A DNA stretch of 40,785 bases from an uncultured Granulosicoccus sp. (GTDB lineage Bacteria > Pseudomonadota > Gammaproteobacteria > Granulosicoccales > Granulosicoccaceae), in contig CANLXI010000048.1 in NCBI GenBank assembly GCA_947495035.1, positions 1 to 40,785 of the forward strand, written 5' to 3'. Numbering within the stretch: position 1 is the stretch's first letter; the number at the start of each line of letters is the position of its first letter. A model generated the notes under the pieces. The model was given only the letters and a program-made list of their open reading frames with translations, searched no databases and had not been told where the DNA came from. Shown here piece by piece: positions 8,506 through 16,704 of the stretch. Both the position numbers and the translations under genes were made by a program.

Positions 8506-9506
8506 GCGACGCGACAACTTCACCATCACCGACCAGAATCAAGCTGCCGTCCATGGCCGTTATCGGCCCGGTACTCGCGCTGATCGTGCTGGTTGCCATC
8601 GGTGCGATGATGAATTCCAATTTTCTCAGCGCCGCAAACATCACCAATGTGCTGGCCCGGTCGGCCTTCATCGGCATCATTGCCGTGGGCATGACATTCG
8701 TCATCACCTCGGGCGGACTGGATCTGTCCGTCGGGTCCATGGCTGCCTTCATTGCCGGCCTGATGATACTGGTGATGAATGCCGCCCTGCCCAGTCTCGG
8801 GGTTGGCATACCGATCATTCTTCTGGGCATGGCAGTTGCCCTGATTGCGGGGCTGGCGGCGGGTCTGCTCAATGGTTTCCTGATCACGGCCCTCGGCATT
8901 GAAGCCTTCATTGTCACGCTGGGGTCCATGGGCATCTATCGCAGCCTCGTGACCTGGCTGGCCGATGGCGGCACCCTGTCGCTGGATTTTTCACTGCGAA
9001 CCTTTTATCGGCCAGTGTATTTCGACGGCATTCTGGGTGTCAGCTGGCCCATCATCGTGTTTGCCGTGGTGGTCATCGTTGGCCAGATCATCATGTCCCG
9101 CTCGGTGTTCGGCCGACATTGTGCCGCAACCGGCTCGAACGAACATGTCGCTCATTATTCCAATGTCAACGTCAACCGCACGCGGCTGATCACCTATGCG
9201 GCGCTGGGTATTCTCGTCGGTATTGCCACGATCATGTACGTGCCCAGGCTCGGCTCCGCATCTTCCTCCACAGGGGTCTTGTGGGAGCTGGAAGCCATCG
9301 CTGCGGTGATCATCGGGGGCACGGTGCTCAAGGGCGGCTTCGGCCGAGTCTGGGGCACCGTCATTGGCGTACTGATCCTGAGCCTCATCGACAATATCCT
9401 GAATCTCACGGATTTTGTGTCGCCCTATCTCAATGGAGCGATTCAGGGAATCATCATCATTCTCGCTGTCATCCTGCAGCGTGAGTCCAAAACGGCCAAG
9501 TCATGA
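8502..9506 (+). CDS. sugar ABC importer, permease (RbsC/XylH type)
   Basis: A 334-residue polytopic inner-membrane protein with about eight to ten hydrophobic segments. The conserved permease motif GMTFVITSGGLDLSVGS of CUT2 transporters is present near residues 65-81, and a second family block EAIAAVIIGGTVLKGGFG lies near residue 265. One copy per operon suggests a homodimeric channel, as in the ribose system. The start overlaps the ATPase stop by four bases. Confidence 0.94.
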   Translation: MSDATTSPSPTRIKLPSMAVIGPVLALIVLVAIGAMMNSNFLSAANITNVLARSAFIGIIAVGMTFVITSGGLDLSVGSMAAFIAGLMILVMNAALPSLGVGIPIILLGMAVALIAGLAAGLLNGFLITALGIEAFIVTLGSMGIYRSLVTWLADGGTLSLDFSLRTFYRPVYFDGILGVSWPIIVFAVVVIVGQIIMSRSVFGRHCAATGSNEHVAHYSNVNVNRTRLITYAALGILVGIATIMYVPRLGSASSSTGVLWELEAIAAVIIGGTVLKGGFGRVWGTVIGVLILSLIDNILNLTDFVSPYLNGAIQGIIIILAVILQRESKTAKS

Positions 9507-9543
9507 TCGAAGCCGTCATTCTCAACCTCTTGGAGAAGAGCAA

Positions 9544-10488
9544 GTGAAGAAAACCACCCTAGTGTCCGCGGCTATAGCTGCAAGCCTGTTTGCCGGTTCC
9601 GCGATGGCAGAAAGCAAAGTCATCGGTGTGTCCATCCCTGCTGCCACACACGGTTGGGCAGGCGGCATGAATTTTCACGCCAAGCAGACGGTTGAGCGTC
9701 TGGAGGCTGTGTACGAAGATCTGGATTTCGTGCTGGCCACTGCGTCCGATCCGGGCAAGCAGGTCAATGACATCGAAGACATGGTTGCCACACGCGGTAT
9801 CGATGCGCTCGTGGTCCTGCCATTCGAATCAGACCCTCTGACGCCACCGATTCAAGCGGTAGCAGACAGCGGTGTCTGGGTAACCGTGGTAGACCGAGGC
9901 CTGTCCATCGACGGTATCGAGGATCTCTACGTGGCAGGGGACAACTCCGGCTTCGGCAAGGTCGCTGGCGAATTCATGACGTCCAACATGCCTGATGGTG
10001 GGGACATCGTGGTATTTCGGGGTATTCCCACCACGATCGACAACGAGCGGGTGGATGCATTCACAGCCGCTATCGAAGGTTCAGGCATCAATGTGCTGGC
10101 CATGGAGCATGGCAACTGGAATCGGGATGACAGCTTCACGGTCATGGAAGATTTCCTGTCGAAGTACCCGAAGATCGATGCGGTCTGGGCGTCAGACGAT
10201 GACATGGCGATCGGTATCCTTGCAGCCATCGAGGCGGCCGGTCGTGATGACGTGCAGTTCGTTCTGGGTGGTGCAGGCATGAAGGAGATGATCAAGCGCA
10301 CCGCCGATGGCGACAAGATGATCCCTGCCAATGTCACTTATCCGCCAGGCATGATCGCCACCGCAATTGAATTGACGGCTGTGGGCATGACGTCCAGTGC
10401 TCCGGTATCCGGCACCTTCACCATCGGTTCCGTGCTGGTGACAGAAGAGAATGCGATGGACTTCTACTATCCTGACAGCCCGTTCTGA
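9544..10488 (+). CDS. sugar ABC importer, periplasmic binding protein
   Basis: A 314-residue periplasmic binding protein starting at GTG 9544, with GGAG at 9532-9535. A longer in-frame extension upstream lies inside the permease gene and lacks signal-peptide character. The N-terminus is a clear Sec signal (charged KK, hydrophobic core, cleavage after AMA). The mature protein has the ribose/galactose-binding fold: KVIGVSIPAATHGWAGGM at the start, a DALVVLPFESDPL strand, AGDNSGFGK and VWASDDDMAIG in the second lobe. It delivers the substrate to the importer encoded upstream. It is the last gene of the operon. Confidence 0.93.
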   Translation: MKKTTLVSAAIAASLFAGSAMAESKVIGVSIPAATHGWAGGMNFHAKQTVERLEAVYEDLDFVLATASDPGKQVNDIEDMVATRGIDALVVLPFESDPLTPPIQAVADSGVWVTVVDRGLSIDGIEDLYVAGDNSGFGKVAGEFMTSNMPDGGDIVVFRGIPTTIDNERVDAFTAAIEGSGINVLAMEHGNWNRDDSFTVMEDFLSKYPKIDAVWASDDDMAIGILAAIEAAGRDDVQFVLGGAGMKEMIKRTADGDKMIPANVTYPPGMIATAIELTAVGMTSSAPVSGTFTIGSVLVTEENAMDFYYPDSPF

Positions 10489-10490
10489 TC

Positions 10491-10699
10491 CCTGCCGGTA
10501 TAGCTGCAATCATTGCGCGAACAGTTGGCTGACACATTCAGCATGGCGCCCGCAGACAGGCACCATGACGTGCCGATAGCGGCGCCATGCTGATGGTCAG
10601 GGTCCAGTCCACCGCCTGCCAGTGATTGCCTGTCATGTCGAGTCCTGCCGGGGTCGAGCGCATGACACACCCGGCAGGCAGTTGAATGCCTGCCGGTAT
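10491..10699. other. structured intergenic element bounded by 11-bp direct repeats
   Basis: The gap between the binding-protein gene and the convergent LysR gene is bracketed by two copies of CCTGCCGGTAT (10491-10501 and 10689-10699). Inside are a 13-bp perfect inverted repeat, TCAGCATGGCGCC (10538-10550) with GGCGCCATGCTGA (10581-10593), enclosing a smaller GGCAC/GTGCC hairpin, and an outer CTGAC/GTCAG pair (10529-10533, 10596-10600). CCTGCCGG or its complement occurs four times. No open frame is supported. It could be a REP-like element, a stabilising 3' end or a small RNA. Confidence 0.55.
10644..10696. terminator. overlapping hairpins between convergent transcripts
   Basis: CCGGCAGGCA (10671-10680) pairs perfectly with TGCCTGCCGG (10687-10696) around a six-base loop, ending just before the LysR stop codon. 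The same left arm can instead pair with CCTGCCGGG (10644-10652), giving a mutually exclusive 9-bp stem. There is no T-run on either strand, so intrinsic termination is uncertain; it may serve as a bidirectional transcription block or mRNA 3'-end stabiliser. Confidence 0.5.
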
Positions 10700-11574
10700 T
10701 ACCCTTGCAACAGACCGATGAATGCCTTGGCCGCTCGCGACAGGGTTCTGCCACGCAGACACACCGAACCCAGCCTTCGCTGCATCTCCAGACCACGGAC
10801 GGGCACGGCAATGACGCCTTCATCGATCATGTTGCTGGGCAAGGCACTCCAGCCCAGCCCGACAGACACCATCATCTTGATGGTCTCCAGGTAGTTGGTT
10901 TCCAGTGAGGTCTCCACCGAAACGTTGAACGGTTGCAGGGCCTCGAGCAGAATGGTGCGTGTCACCGTACCGCGCGCCGGCAGCACGGCATTGTAGGAGG
11001 TCAGTGTCTCGGCGGTAATCTCGATACCCGCCATGACCTTGCTGGCCAGTGGGTGATCCGGTGCGCACACGATGCTCAGGGGGTCCGGCCACACCAGTTC
11101 AGTGAGCAGCGCATTCTCCAGCTGATCGGGCAAGGTGACAACCGCCAGTTCGATGTGACCGCTGAGCACCTCATCACAAGCCAGTTCCGAATCCATGAAC
11201 AGCAGATCCAGCTCCACATCCGGGTAGGTCTGTGTGAAGCCCTTCAATACCGGGGGCAGGCGGTGAATGCCGACATGGTGACTGGTCGCCAGTCTCAGTC
11301 GACCACCGACGTCCGCACCGAGTGACAGGACCTCATCACGACTGATCTGGATGTCCGCCAGGATGCGCCGACTGCTGGTCAGAAATTTCTGGCCGGCTTC
11401 GGTCAGCTGGATGCCGCGCCCCAGCCGGTCGAACAGGGTAACGCCCAGATCATCCTCCAGCGCGGCAACGCGTTTGCTCACCGCTGGCTGGGTCATGAAC
11501 AGCTGTTCCGAGGCTCGGGAGAATGAACCGGACTCGGCGACGGCCACAAAGGCCTTCATGGTTGCAATATCCAT
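10699..11574 (-). CDS. LysR-family regulator divergent from leuC
   Basis: A 291-residue LysR-type regulator. I start it at the ATG at 11574 (MDIATMKAFVAVAESGSFS), preceded by GGTGG; a TTG 36 bases upstream is less likely. Residues about 6-65 are the winged helix-turn-helix (SFSRASEQLFMTQPAVSKRVAALEDD in two adjoining blocks), and residues about 88-290 the effector-binding domain. It is divergent from leuC, the same position a LysR gene holds upstream of leuC in Pseudomonas. A perfect 8+3+8 palindrome lies four bases from its start codon, which suits autoregulation together with activation of the leu operon. The effector is unknown. Confidence 0.88.
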   Translation of the reverse strand: MDIATMKAFVAVAESGSFSRASEQLFMTQPAVSKRVAALEDDLGVTLFDRLGRGIQLTEAGQKFLTSSRRILADIQISRDEVLSLGADVGGRLRLATSHHVGIHRLPPVLKGFTQTYPDVELDLLFMDSELACDEVLSGHIELAVVTLPDQLENALLTELVWPDPLSIVCAPDHPLASKVMAGIEITAETLTSYNAVLPARGTVTRTILLEALQPFNVSVETSLETNYLETIKMMVSVGLGWSALPSNMIDEGVIAVPVRGLEMQRRLGSVCLRGRTLSRAAKAFIGLLQG

Positions 11575-11578
11575 CACT

Positions 11579-11597
11579 GTATTCCACCATGGAATAC
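11579..11597. promoter_or_regulatory. LysR-type operator palindrome
   Basis: GTATTCCA-CCA-TGGAATAC is a perfect 8-bp inverted repeat around three bases and contains the T-N11-A pattern of LysR boxes. Its centre (11588) is about 65 bp upstream of the predicted leuC transcription start, the usual recognition-site position for LysR activators. It also sits over the LysR gene's own leader, which would give negative autoregulation. Confidence 0.75.
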
Positions 11598-11617
11598 AAT
11601 CAATAATCAATATGCAT

Positions 11618-11646
11618 TTGAGTTATTTGATTGCAGCCGATAGAAT
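11618..11646 (+). promoter_or_regulatory. predicted leuC promoter
   Basis: TTGAGT (11618-11623) and TAGAAT (11641-11646) are spaced by exactly 17 bp, a good sigma-70 promoter. Transcription would start near 11653, giving a leader of about 30 bases to the leuC ATG. That is too short for a leader-peptide attenuator, so control is more likely through the LysR palindrome upstream. Confidence 0.7.
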
Positions 11647-11682
11647 TCACTTCCCGTAGAATTTCCAGAAAGGCGCAGGCAA

Positions 11683-13086
11683 ATGGCTGGCAAGACCTTG
11701 TATGACAAAGTGTGGGACGCCCACGTCGTTAACCAGCAGGAAGACGGCACTGTGCTGCTCTATATCGATCGGCACCTGGTTCACGAAGTCACTTCACCAC
11801 AGGCCTTCGAAGGGCTGAAACTGGCGGGGCGCAAGCCATGGCGTCTCGATTCCATGCTGGCCGTGGCTGACCACAACGTGCCGACAACCGATCGCGCCAA
11901 TGGCATTGCCGATCCGGTATCCCGTCTGCAGGTGGAAACCCTGGACGCCAATTGCGAATCCTTCGGCGTGGTCGAATTCAAGATGAACGATCTGCGTCAG
12001 GGTATCGTGCATGTCATCGGCCCCGAGCAGGGCGCCACCTTGCCGGGCATGACGGTTGTCTGCGGTGATTCGCACACCTCGACTCATGGTGCATTCGGGG
12101 CACTGGCCTTCGGTATCGGTACCTCGGAAGTCGAACATGTCATGGCCACTCAGACTCTGTTGCAGAAGAAGTCTCGAAACATGCTGATCAGCGTCGATGG
12201 CGAAGTCGGTCCCGGCGTCACCGCCAAGGACATCGTACTGGCCATCATCGGCAAGATCGGTACGGCTGGCGGAACAGGCTGCACGCTGGAGTTCGGTGGC
12301 GACGCCATCCGGGCCCTGTCGATGGAAGGTCGCATGAGCGTGTGCAACATGGCTATCGAGGCGGGTGCCCGTGCCGGCATGATTGCCGTGGACGAGACGA
12401 CGATCGATTACCTCAAGGGACGCCCGTTTGCTCCGCGGGGTGAAACCTGGGACAAGGCTGTGGCTGCCTGGCGCGAGCTGAAAAGCGATGACGATGCCGT
12501 TTTCGACGAAGTGGTGCATCTGGATGCCTCAGAGATCGAACCGCAGGTATCCTGGGGAACCTCTCCGGAAATGGTGACATCGGTCAATGGCATCGTCCCC
12601 GATCCGGCCGCCGATGAAAACGCGGCGAAGCGGGAAGGTTTCACACGAGCGCTGGAGTACATGGATCTGAAGGCCGCATCTGCGGTTACCGACATACAGC
12701 TGGATCGTGTTTTCATCGGTTCCTGCACCAATTCCCGCATCGAGGACCTGCGTGCCGCGGCGGCCGTGATCAAGGATCGCAAGGTGGCCGACACGATCAA
12801 GCAGGCCATGGTGGTGCCGGGCTCCGGTCTGGTCAAGAAGCAGGCCGAAGCCGAAGGACTGGACAAGGTGTTCATCAACGCCGGCTTCGAATGGCGCGAG
12901 CCTGGCTGCTCCATGTGTCTGGCAATGAATGCCGACCGTCTGGAGCCGGGTGAACGCTGCGCATCCACCTCGAATCGCAACTTCGAAGGCCGGCAGGGGC
13001 AGGGCGGGCGTACCCATCTGGTCAGCCCGGCCATGGCGGCGGCGGCGGCGATCGCCGGTCATTTTGTCGATGTCCGCCACTTCTAG
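11683..13086 (+). CDS. leuC: 3-isopropylmalate dehydratase large subunit
   Basis: A 467-residue aconitase-family protein that, with LeuD, isomerises 2- and 3-isopropylmalate in leucine synthesis. The three 4Fe-4S cluster cysteines are in place: Cys348 in GSCTNSR and Cys409 and Cys412 in PGCSMC. Other family blocks are DHNVPTT, GDSHTSTHGAFG and GGTGCTLEF. The length equals that of the enterobacterial protein. It opens the operon leuC-leuD-GST-leuB-asd, 15 bases upstream of leuD. Confidence 0.97.
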   Translation: MAGKTLYDKVWDAHVVNQQEDGTVLLYIDRHLVHEVTSPQAFEGLKLAGRKPWRLDSMLAVADHNVPTTDRANGIADPVSRLQVETLDANCESFGVVEFKMNDLRQGIVHVIGPEQGATLPGMTVVCGDSHTSTHGAFGALAFGIGTSEVEHVMATQTLLQKKSRNMLISVDGEVGPGVTAKDIVLAIIGKIGTAGGTGCTLEFGGDAIRALSMEGRMSVCNMAIEAGARAGMIAVDETTIDYLKGRPFAPRGETWDKAVAAWRELKSDDDAVFDEVVHLDASEIEPQVSWGTSPEMVTSVNGIVPDPAADENAAKREGFTRALEYMDLKAASAVTDIQLDRVFIGSCTNSRIEDLRAAAAVIKDRKVADTIKQAMVVPGSGLVKKQAEAEGLDKVFINAGFEWREPGCSMCLAMNADRLEPGERCASTSNRNFEGRQGQGGRTHLVSPAMAAAAAIAGHFVDVRHF

Positions 13087-13101
13087 GATCAGGAGAACAG
13101 C

Positions 13102-13740
13102 ATGAAAAGCTTCACACAGCTGAAAGGTCTGACGGTCCCGTTGATGCGGGCGAATGTGGACACCGATGCGATCATTCCCAAACAGTTCCTGAAGTCGATC
13201 AAGCGCTCGGGATTCGGGGTCAATCTGTTTGACGAGTGGCGTTACGAGGACGCCGGCTACCCCGGTCAGGATCCGGACAGTCGCATTCCCAACCCCGATT
13301 TCGTGCTCAATGAGCCTCGTTACCAGGGAGCTCAGGTGCTGTTGGCCGGTGAGAACTTCGGTTGCGGCTCTTCACGCGAGCATGCGGTCTGGGCCCTCGA
13401 CGATTACGGTATCCGATCGGTCATCGCGCCGGGCTTTGCCGATATCTTCAACAACAACTCCTTCAAGAGTGGCTTGCTGCCCATCGTGCTGGACAAGGAG
13501 ATCGTCGAGAAGCTGGCCGATGAATGCAGCCAGAGCGAAGGCTATCAGCTGGATATCGATCTGGAAGCGCAGACGGTAACCACGCCGGCTGGTGACGTCT
13601 ACCCGTTCGAGGTGGATGAATTCCGCAAGCACTGTCTGCTGAATGGCTTCGATGATATCGAGCTGACACTGCAGCAGCGTTTTCGTATCGAGGAATACGA
13701 GGCCAAGCGTCGACAGAGCGCTCCCTGGTTGTTCGGCTGA
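13102..13740 (+). CDS. leuD: 3-isopropylmalate dehydratase small subunit
   Basis: A 212-residue swivel-domain partner of LeuC. It has the conserved N-terminal block NVDTDAIIPKQFLKSI and the substrate-loop motif GENFGCGSSREHA, followed by NNSFKSGLLPI. A good ribosome site (AGGAG) precedes the ATG. It sits between leuC and a glutathione-S-transferase-like gene that begins two bases after its stop. Confidence 0.97.
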   Translation: MKSFTQLKGLTVPLMRANVDTDAIIPKQFLKSIKRSGFGVNLFDEWRYEDAGYPGQDPDSRIPNPDFVLNEPRYQGAQVLLAGENFGCGSSREHAVWALDDYGIRSVIAPGFADIFNNNSFKSGLLPIVLDKEIVEKLADECSQSEGYQLDIDLEAQTVTTPAGDVYPFEVDEFRKHCLLNGFDDIELTLQQRFRIEEYEAKRRQSAPWLFG

Positions 13741-13742
13741 TC

Positions 13743-14402
13743 ATGGCCTCCGAGAGCCTGAAGCTGGTTATCGGCAACAAGAACTACTCGTCGTGGTCGC
13801 TGCGGCCGTGGATACTGATGCAGCATGCGCAGTTGCAGTTCGAAGAAATTGCCGTGCCACTGGGAACCCCTCAGGGCGAGGCACTGCTGCAGAAGTGGTG
13901 TCCTGCAAAGCGGGTGCCGGTATTGCATGAAGGCCCTCTTGTATTGTGGGATTCACTGGCCATCTGCGAGTACATCGCCGACAAGGTCACGGATCACGCA
14001 TTGTGGCCCGAGCGCGCCAGTGACCGGGCTCGTGCACGTGCCATGAGTGCCGAAATGCACGCTGGCTTCACCGATCTGCGTGCAGCCATGCCGATGAACT
14101 GTCGGCGTCTGATCGAAGGCTTCAAGCCCTCTCTGGCTGTGCAGATCGACATCAATCGCATCGTGCAGCTGTTCGAAGACGCCCTGCAGCAAAGCGGTGG
14201 TCCCTGGTTGTTCACCCATTACACGGTGGCCGATGCGATGTTTGCTCCGGTTGTGTCGCGCTTCCACAGCTACGGCATAACCCTGCCACGCCTGTCACGT
14301 GATTACGTGGAAAGAGTGCTGGCCGATCCTCCGATGCGCGACTGGTACAGCGCAGCAGCGGCAGAAGCCCACGTCATCGAAAAATTCGAAATTCGAACCT
14401 GA
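13743..14402 (+). CDS. glutathione S-transferase family protein
   Basis: A 219-residue GST-like protein. The N-terminal thioredoxin-like domain starts with LVIGNKNYSSWSLRPW, where a Ser replaces Tyr or Cys as the likely glutathione-activating residue, and includes the cis-proline strand RVPVLHEGP followed by WDSLAICEYI, the glutathione-binding turn. The helical C-terminal domain carries HYTVADAMFAPV. It lies between leuD and leuB, two bases after leuD, so it is probably co-transcribed with the leucine genes although it has no known part in that pathway. The substrate is unknown. Confidence 0.87.
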   Translation: MASESLKLVIGNKNYSSWSLRPWILMQHAQLQFEEIAVPLGTPQGEALLQKWCPAKRVPVLHEGPLVLWDSLAICEYIADKVTDHALWPERASDRARARAMSAEMHAGFTDLRAAMPMNCRRLIEGFKPSLAVQIDINRIVQLFEDALQQSGGPWLFTHYTVADAMFAPVVSRFHSYGITLPRLSRDYVERVLADPPMRDWYSAAAAEAHVIEKFEIRT

Positions 14403-14451
14403 TTCGACTGGTCAACCCAGCGAAACATCCTGTCTCAAAGGTATTTCCCAC

Positions 14452-15552
14452 ATGTCTCAAGCACGCAAGATCGTCATTCTGCCTGGCGATGGTATCGGTC
14501 CTGAAATCATCGCCGAAGGTCGGCGGGTCCTGGAGACCGTCAATCAGCAGTACGACCTCGGTCTGAGTCTGCAAACCTGTCTGTTCGGCGGTGCTGCCTA
14601 TGATGCGAGTGGCTCGCCGCTGCCGGAGGACACGCTGAGCGCCTGCCGCGAAGCCGATGCCATTCTGTTGGGTGCCATCGGTGGCCCCCAGTATGATACA
14701 GCGCCGCGTGATCTGCGCCCGGAGCGTGGGCTACTGGGTTTGCGCTCGGAGCTGAAGCTGTTCTCGAATCTGCGTCCGGCGCTGCTCTACCCGGAGCTGG
14801 CGGATGCCTCCTCTTTGAAGCCAGAACTGGTCGCCGGTCTCGATCTGATGATCGTGCGTGAGCTGACCGGTGGAATCTACTTCGGCAAGCCGCGCGGTAT
14901 CGAGGAGCGTAACGGTGAGCGTGTCGGCTTCAATACCCTGGTCTATAGTGAATCCGAAATTCGGCGGATCGCGGTCAGCGCCTTCGAAATCGCCCGGCAG
15001 CGCGGTTCACGGCTGTGTTCGGTCGACAAGATGAACGTGCTGGAAGTGTCGGAGTTGTGGCGAGAGGTGGTGATCGAGGTCGGCAAGGACTACCCGGATG
15101 TCGAGCTGACTCACATGTTCGTCGACAATGCCGCCATGCAACTGGTGCGCGCTCCCAAGCAGTTCGATGTCATCGTGACCAGCAACATGTTCGGTGACAT
15201 CCTGTCCGATGCTGCGGCCATGCTCACCGGGTCCATCGGCATGCTGCCGTCGGCCTCGCTGGATGAGGCAGGCAAGGGCATGTATGAGCCCATTCACGGA
15301 TCGGCACCCGATATTGCCGGTCAGGGGGTTGCCAATCCGCTGGCAACCATCCTGTCTGTCTCCATGATGCTGCGTTACACACTGAAGGAGACGGCTGCTG
15401 CCGATGCCATCGATTCCGCAGTTGCACAGGTGCTGGCCCAGGGCTATCGCTGCAAGGACATCGCATCGGGCGAGGCCAACGAACAACTGATCAATACGAC
15501 ACAGATGGGTGATGCGATCATCGCCGCCCTCCAGGCAGGAGCAGATTCATGA
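14452..15552 (+). CDS. leuB: 3-isopropylmalate dehydrogenase
   Basis: A 366-residue NAD-dependent beta-decarboxylating dehydrogenase, the third step of leucine synthesis. I start it at the ATG at 14452 (AAAGG upstream; protein begins MSQARKIVILPGDGIGPEI); an upstream in-frame extension lies inside the GST gene. Visible landmarks are the substrate arginines in LGLRSELKLFSNLRP, ELTGGIYFG, the Lys in VDKMNVLE, and the metal-binding aspartates in NMFGDILSD with NAD-binding GSAPDIAGQG. It overlaps asd by four bases (ATGA). Confidence 0.97.
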   Translation: MSQARKIVILPGDGIGPEIIAEGRRVLETVNQQYDLGLSLQTCLFGGAAYDASGSPLPEDTLSACREADAILLGAIGGPQYDTAPRDLRPERGLLGLRSELKLFSNLRPALLYPELADASSLKPELVAGLDLMIVRELTGGIYFGKPRGIEERNGERVGFNTLVYSESEIRRIAVSAFEIARQRGSRLCSVDKMNVLEVSELWREVVIEVGKDYPDVELTHMFVDNAAMQLVRAPKQFDVIVTSNMFGDILSDAAAMLTGSIGMLPSASLDEAGKGMYEPIHGSAPDIAGQGVANPLATILSVSMMLRYTLKETAAADAIDSAVAQVLAQGYRCKDIASGEANEQLINTTQMGDAIIAALQAGADS

Positions 15553-16571
15553 GCAAGACTTACGATGTCGCCGTCGTCGGCGCAACCGGTGCTGTTGGCG
15601 AGACCATGCTGTCGATCCTTGCCGAACGCAATTTTCCGGGAGGCAAGGTGTATCCACTGGCCAGTTCTCGCTCGGCAGGCAAGCGAGTCGCCTATGGCGA
15701 CAAGCAGCTGCTGGTTCAGGACCTGGAAGAATTCGACTTCTCACAAGTGCAGATAGGCATTTTTTCACCGGGTGCCTCGGTGTCGAAGATCTATGCACCG
15801 AAAGCCGCCGCCGCCGGCTGCGTGGTGATCGACAATACCTCGCAATTTCGCTACGACGATGACAAGCCGCTGATCATTCCGGAAGTGAACGCCCATGCCA
15901 TCGCGAAATACAAGGACACCAACATCATTGCCAATCCGAACTGCTCGACCATTCAGATGCTGGTGGCACTGAAGCCGCTGCACGATGCGTTCGGTATCAC
16001 ACGTATCAATGTGTGCACCTATCAGGCGGTATCCGGTACCGGCAAGGAAGCAATCGAGGAACTCGGTACACAGACAGCCCGGCTGCTCAACGGCCTGCCG
16101 ATCGAGCCGTCCGTCTATCCGAAGCAGATTGCCTTCAATGTCCTGCCGCACATTGATGACTTCCAGGACAATGGTTATACCAAGGAAGAGATGAAGATGG
16201 TGTGGGAAACCCACAAGATCATGGAAGACTCCTCCATCGCGGTGAATCCCACCTGTGTCCGGGTCCCGGTGTTCTATGGACACTCCGAGGCCGTACATAT
16301 TGAAACCCGCAAACCGATTTCTGCGAATCAGGCCCGAGAATTGCTCGGCACAGCACCAGGAGTGGTAGTTATGGACGAGCGAAAGGCTGGGGGCTACCCC
16401 ACCGCCGTAACTGAGTCAGCCGGAACTGATGCAGTGTTTGTAGGGCGGATTCGCGAAGACATTAGTGTTGAAAACGGACTGAATCTGTGGGTTGTGTCCG
16501 ATAATGTCCGCAAGGGCGCAGCACTTAATAGTGTTCAGATCGCCGAGTGTCTCGTTCAGGACTATTTGTAA
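15549..16571 (+). CDS. asd: aspartate-semialdehyde dehydrogenase
   Basis: A 340-residue NADPH enzyme that makes aspartate semialdehyde for lysine, threonine, methionine and diaminopimelate. The nucleotide loop is VGATGAVGETM (residues 10-20), the catalytic Cys132 is in NPNCSTIQM, and the active-site His245 is in YGHSEAVH. The start overlaps leuB by four bases. The last 250 bases or so use more A- and T-ending codons than the preceding part, a mild local composition shift without any frame break. It is the last gene before the fimV promoter region. Confidence 0.96.
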   Translation: MSKTYDVAVVGATGAVGETMLSILAERNFPGGKVYPLASSRSAGKRVAYGDKQLLVQDLEEFDFSQVQIGIFSPGASVSKIYAPKAAAAGCVVIDNTSQFRYDDDKPLIIPEVNAHAIAKYKDTNIIANPNCSTIQMLVALKPLHDAFGITRINVCTYQAVSGTGKEAIEELGTQTARLLNGLPIEPSVYPKQIAFNVLPHIDDFQDNGYTKEEMKMVWETHKIMEDSSIAVNPTCVRVPVFYGHSEAVHIETRKPISANQARELLGTAPGVVVMDERKAGGYPTAVTESAGTDAVFVGRIREDISVENGLNLWVVSDNVRKGAALNSVQIAECLVQDYL

Positions 16572-16615
16572 ACGCTGATCTATATCTGAATAGATGTAAT
16601 AATTGGGCTATAGAT

Positions 16616-16639
16616 AACGTTGAAACAGTTAACAACGTT
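16616..16639. promoter_or_regulatory. inverted repeat upstream of fimV
   Basis: AACGTTG (16616-16622) and CAACGTT (16633-16639) are perfect complements around ten bases, in the AT-rich 133-bp gap between asd and fimV. A TATAGAT sequence lies directly to the left. It may be an operator or the asd 3'-end hairpin; no T-run follows it. Confidence 0.35.
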
Positions 16640-16704
16640 CGATTGACACTGGCGATTTTCGGGCGCCGAGTTGTCGGATCAGACGTCTGAGTGGGACTCG
16701 ATAC

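Noticed and set aside
16300..16571. Transferred DNA or frameshift at the 3' end of asd
   Set aside because: Codon use becomes a little more AT-rich, but the protein stays collinear with the family to its end.
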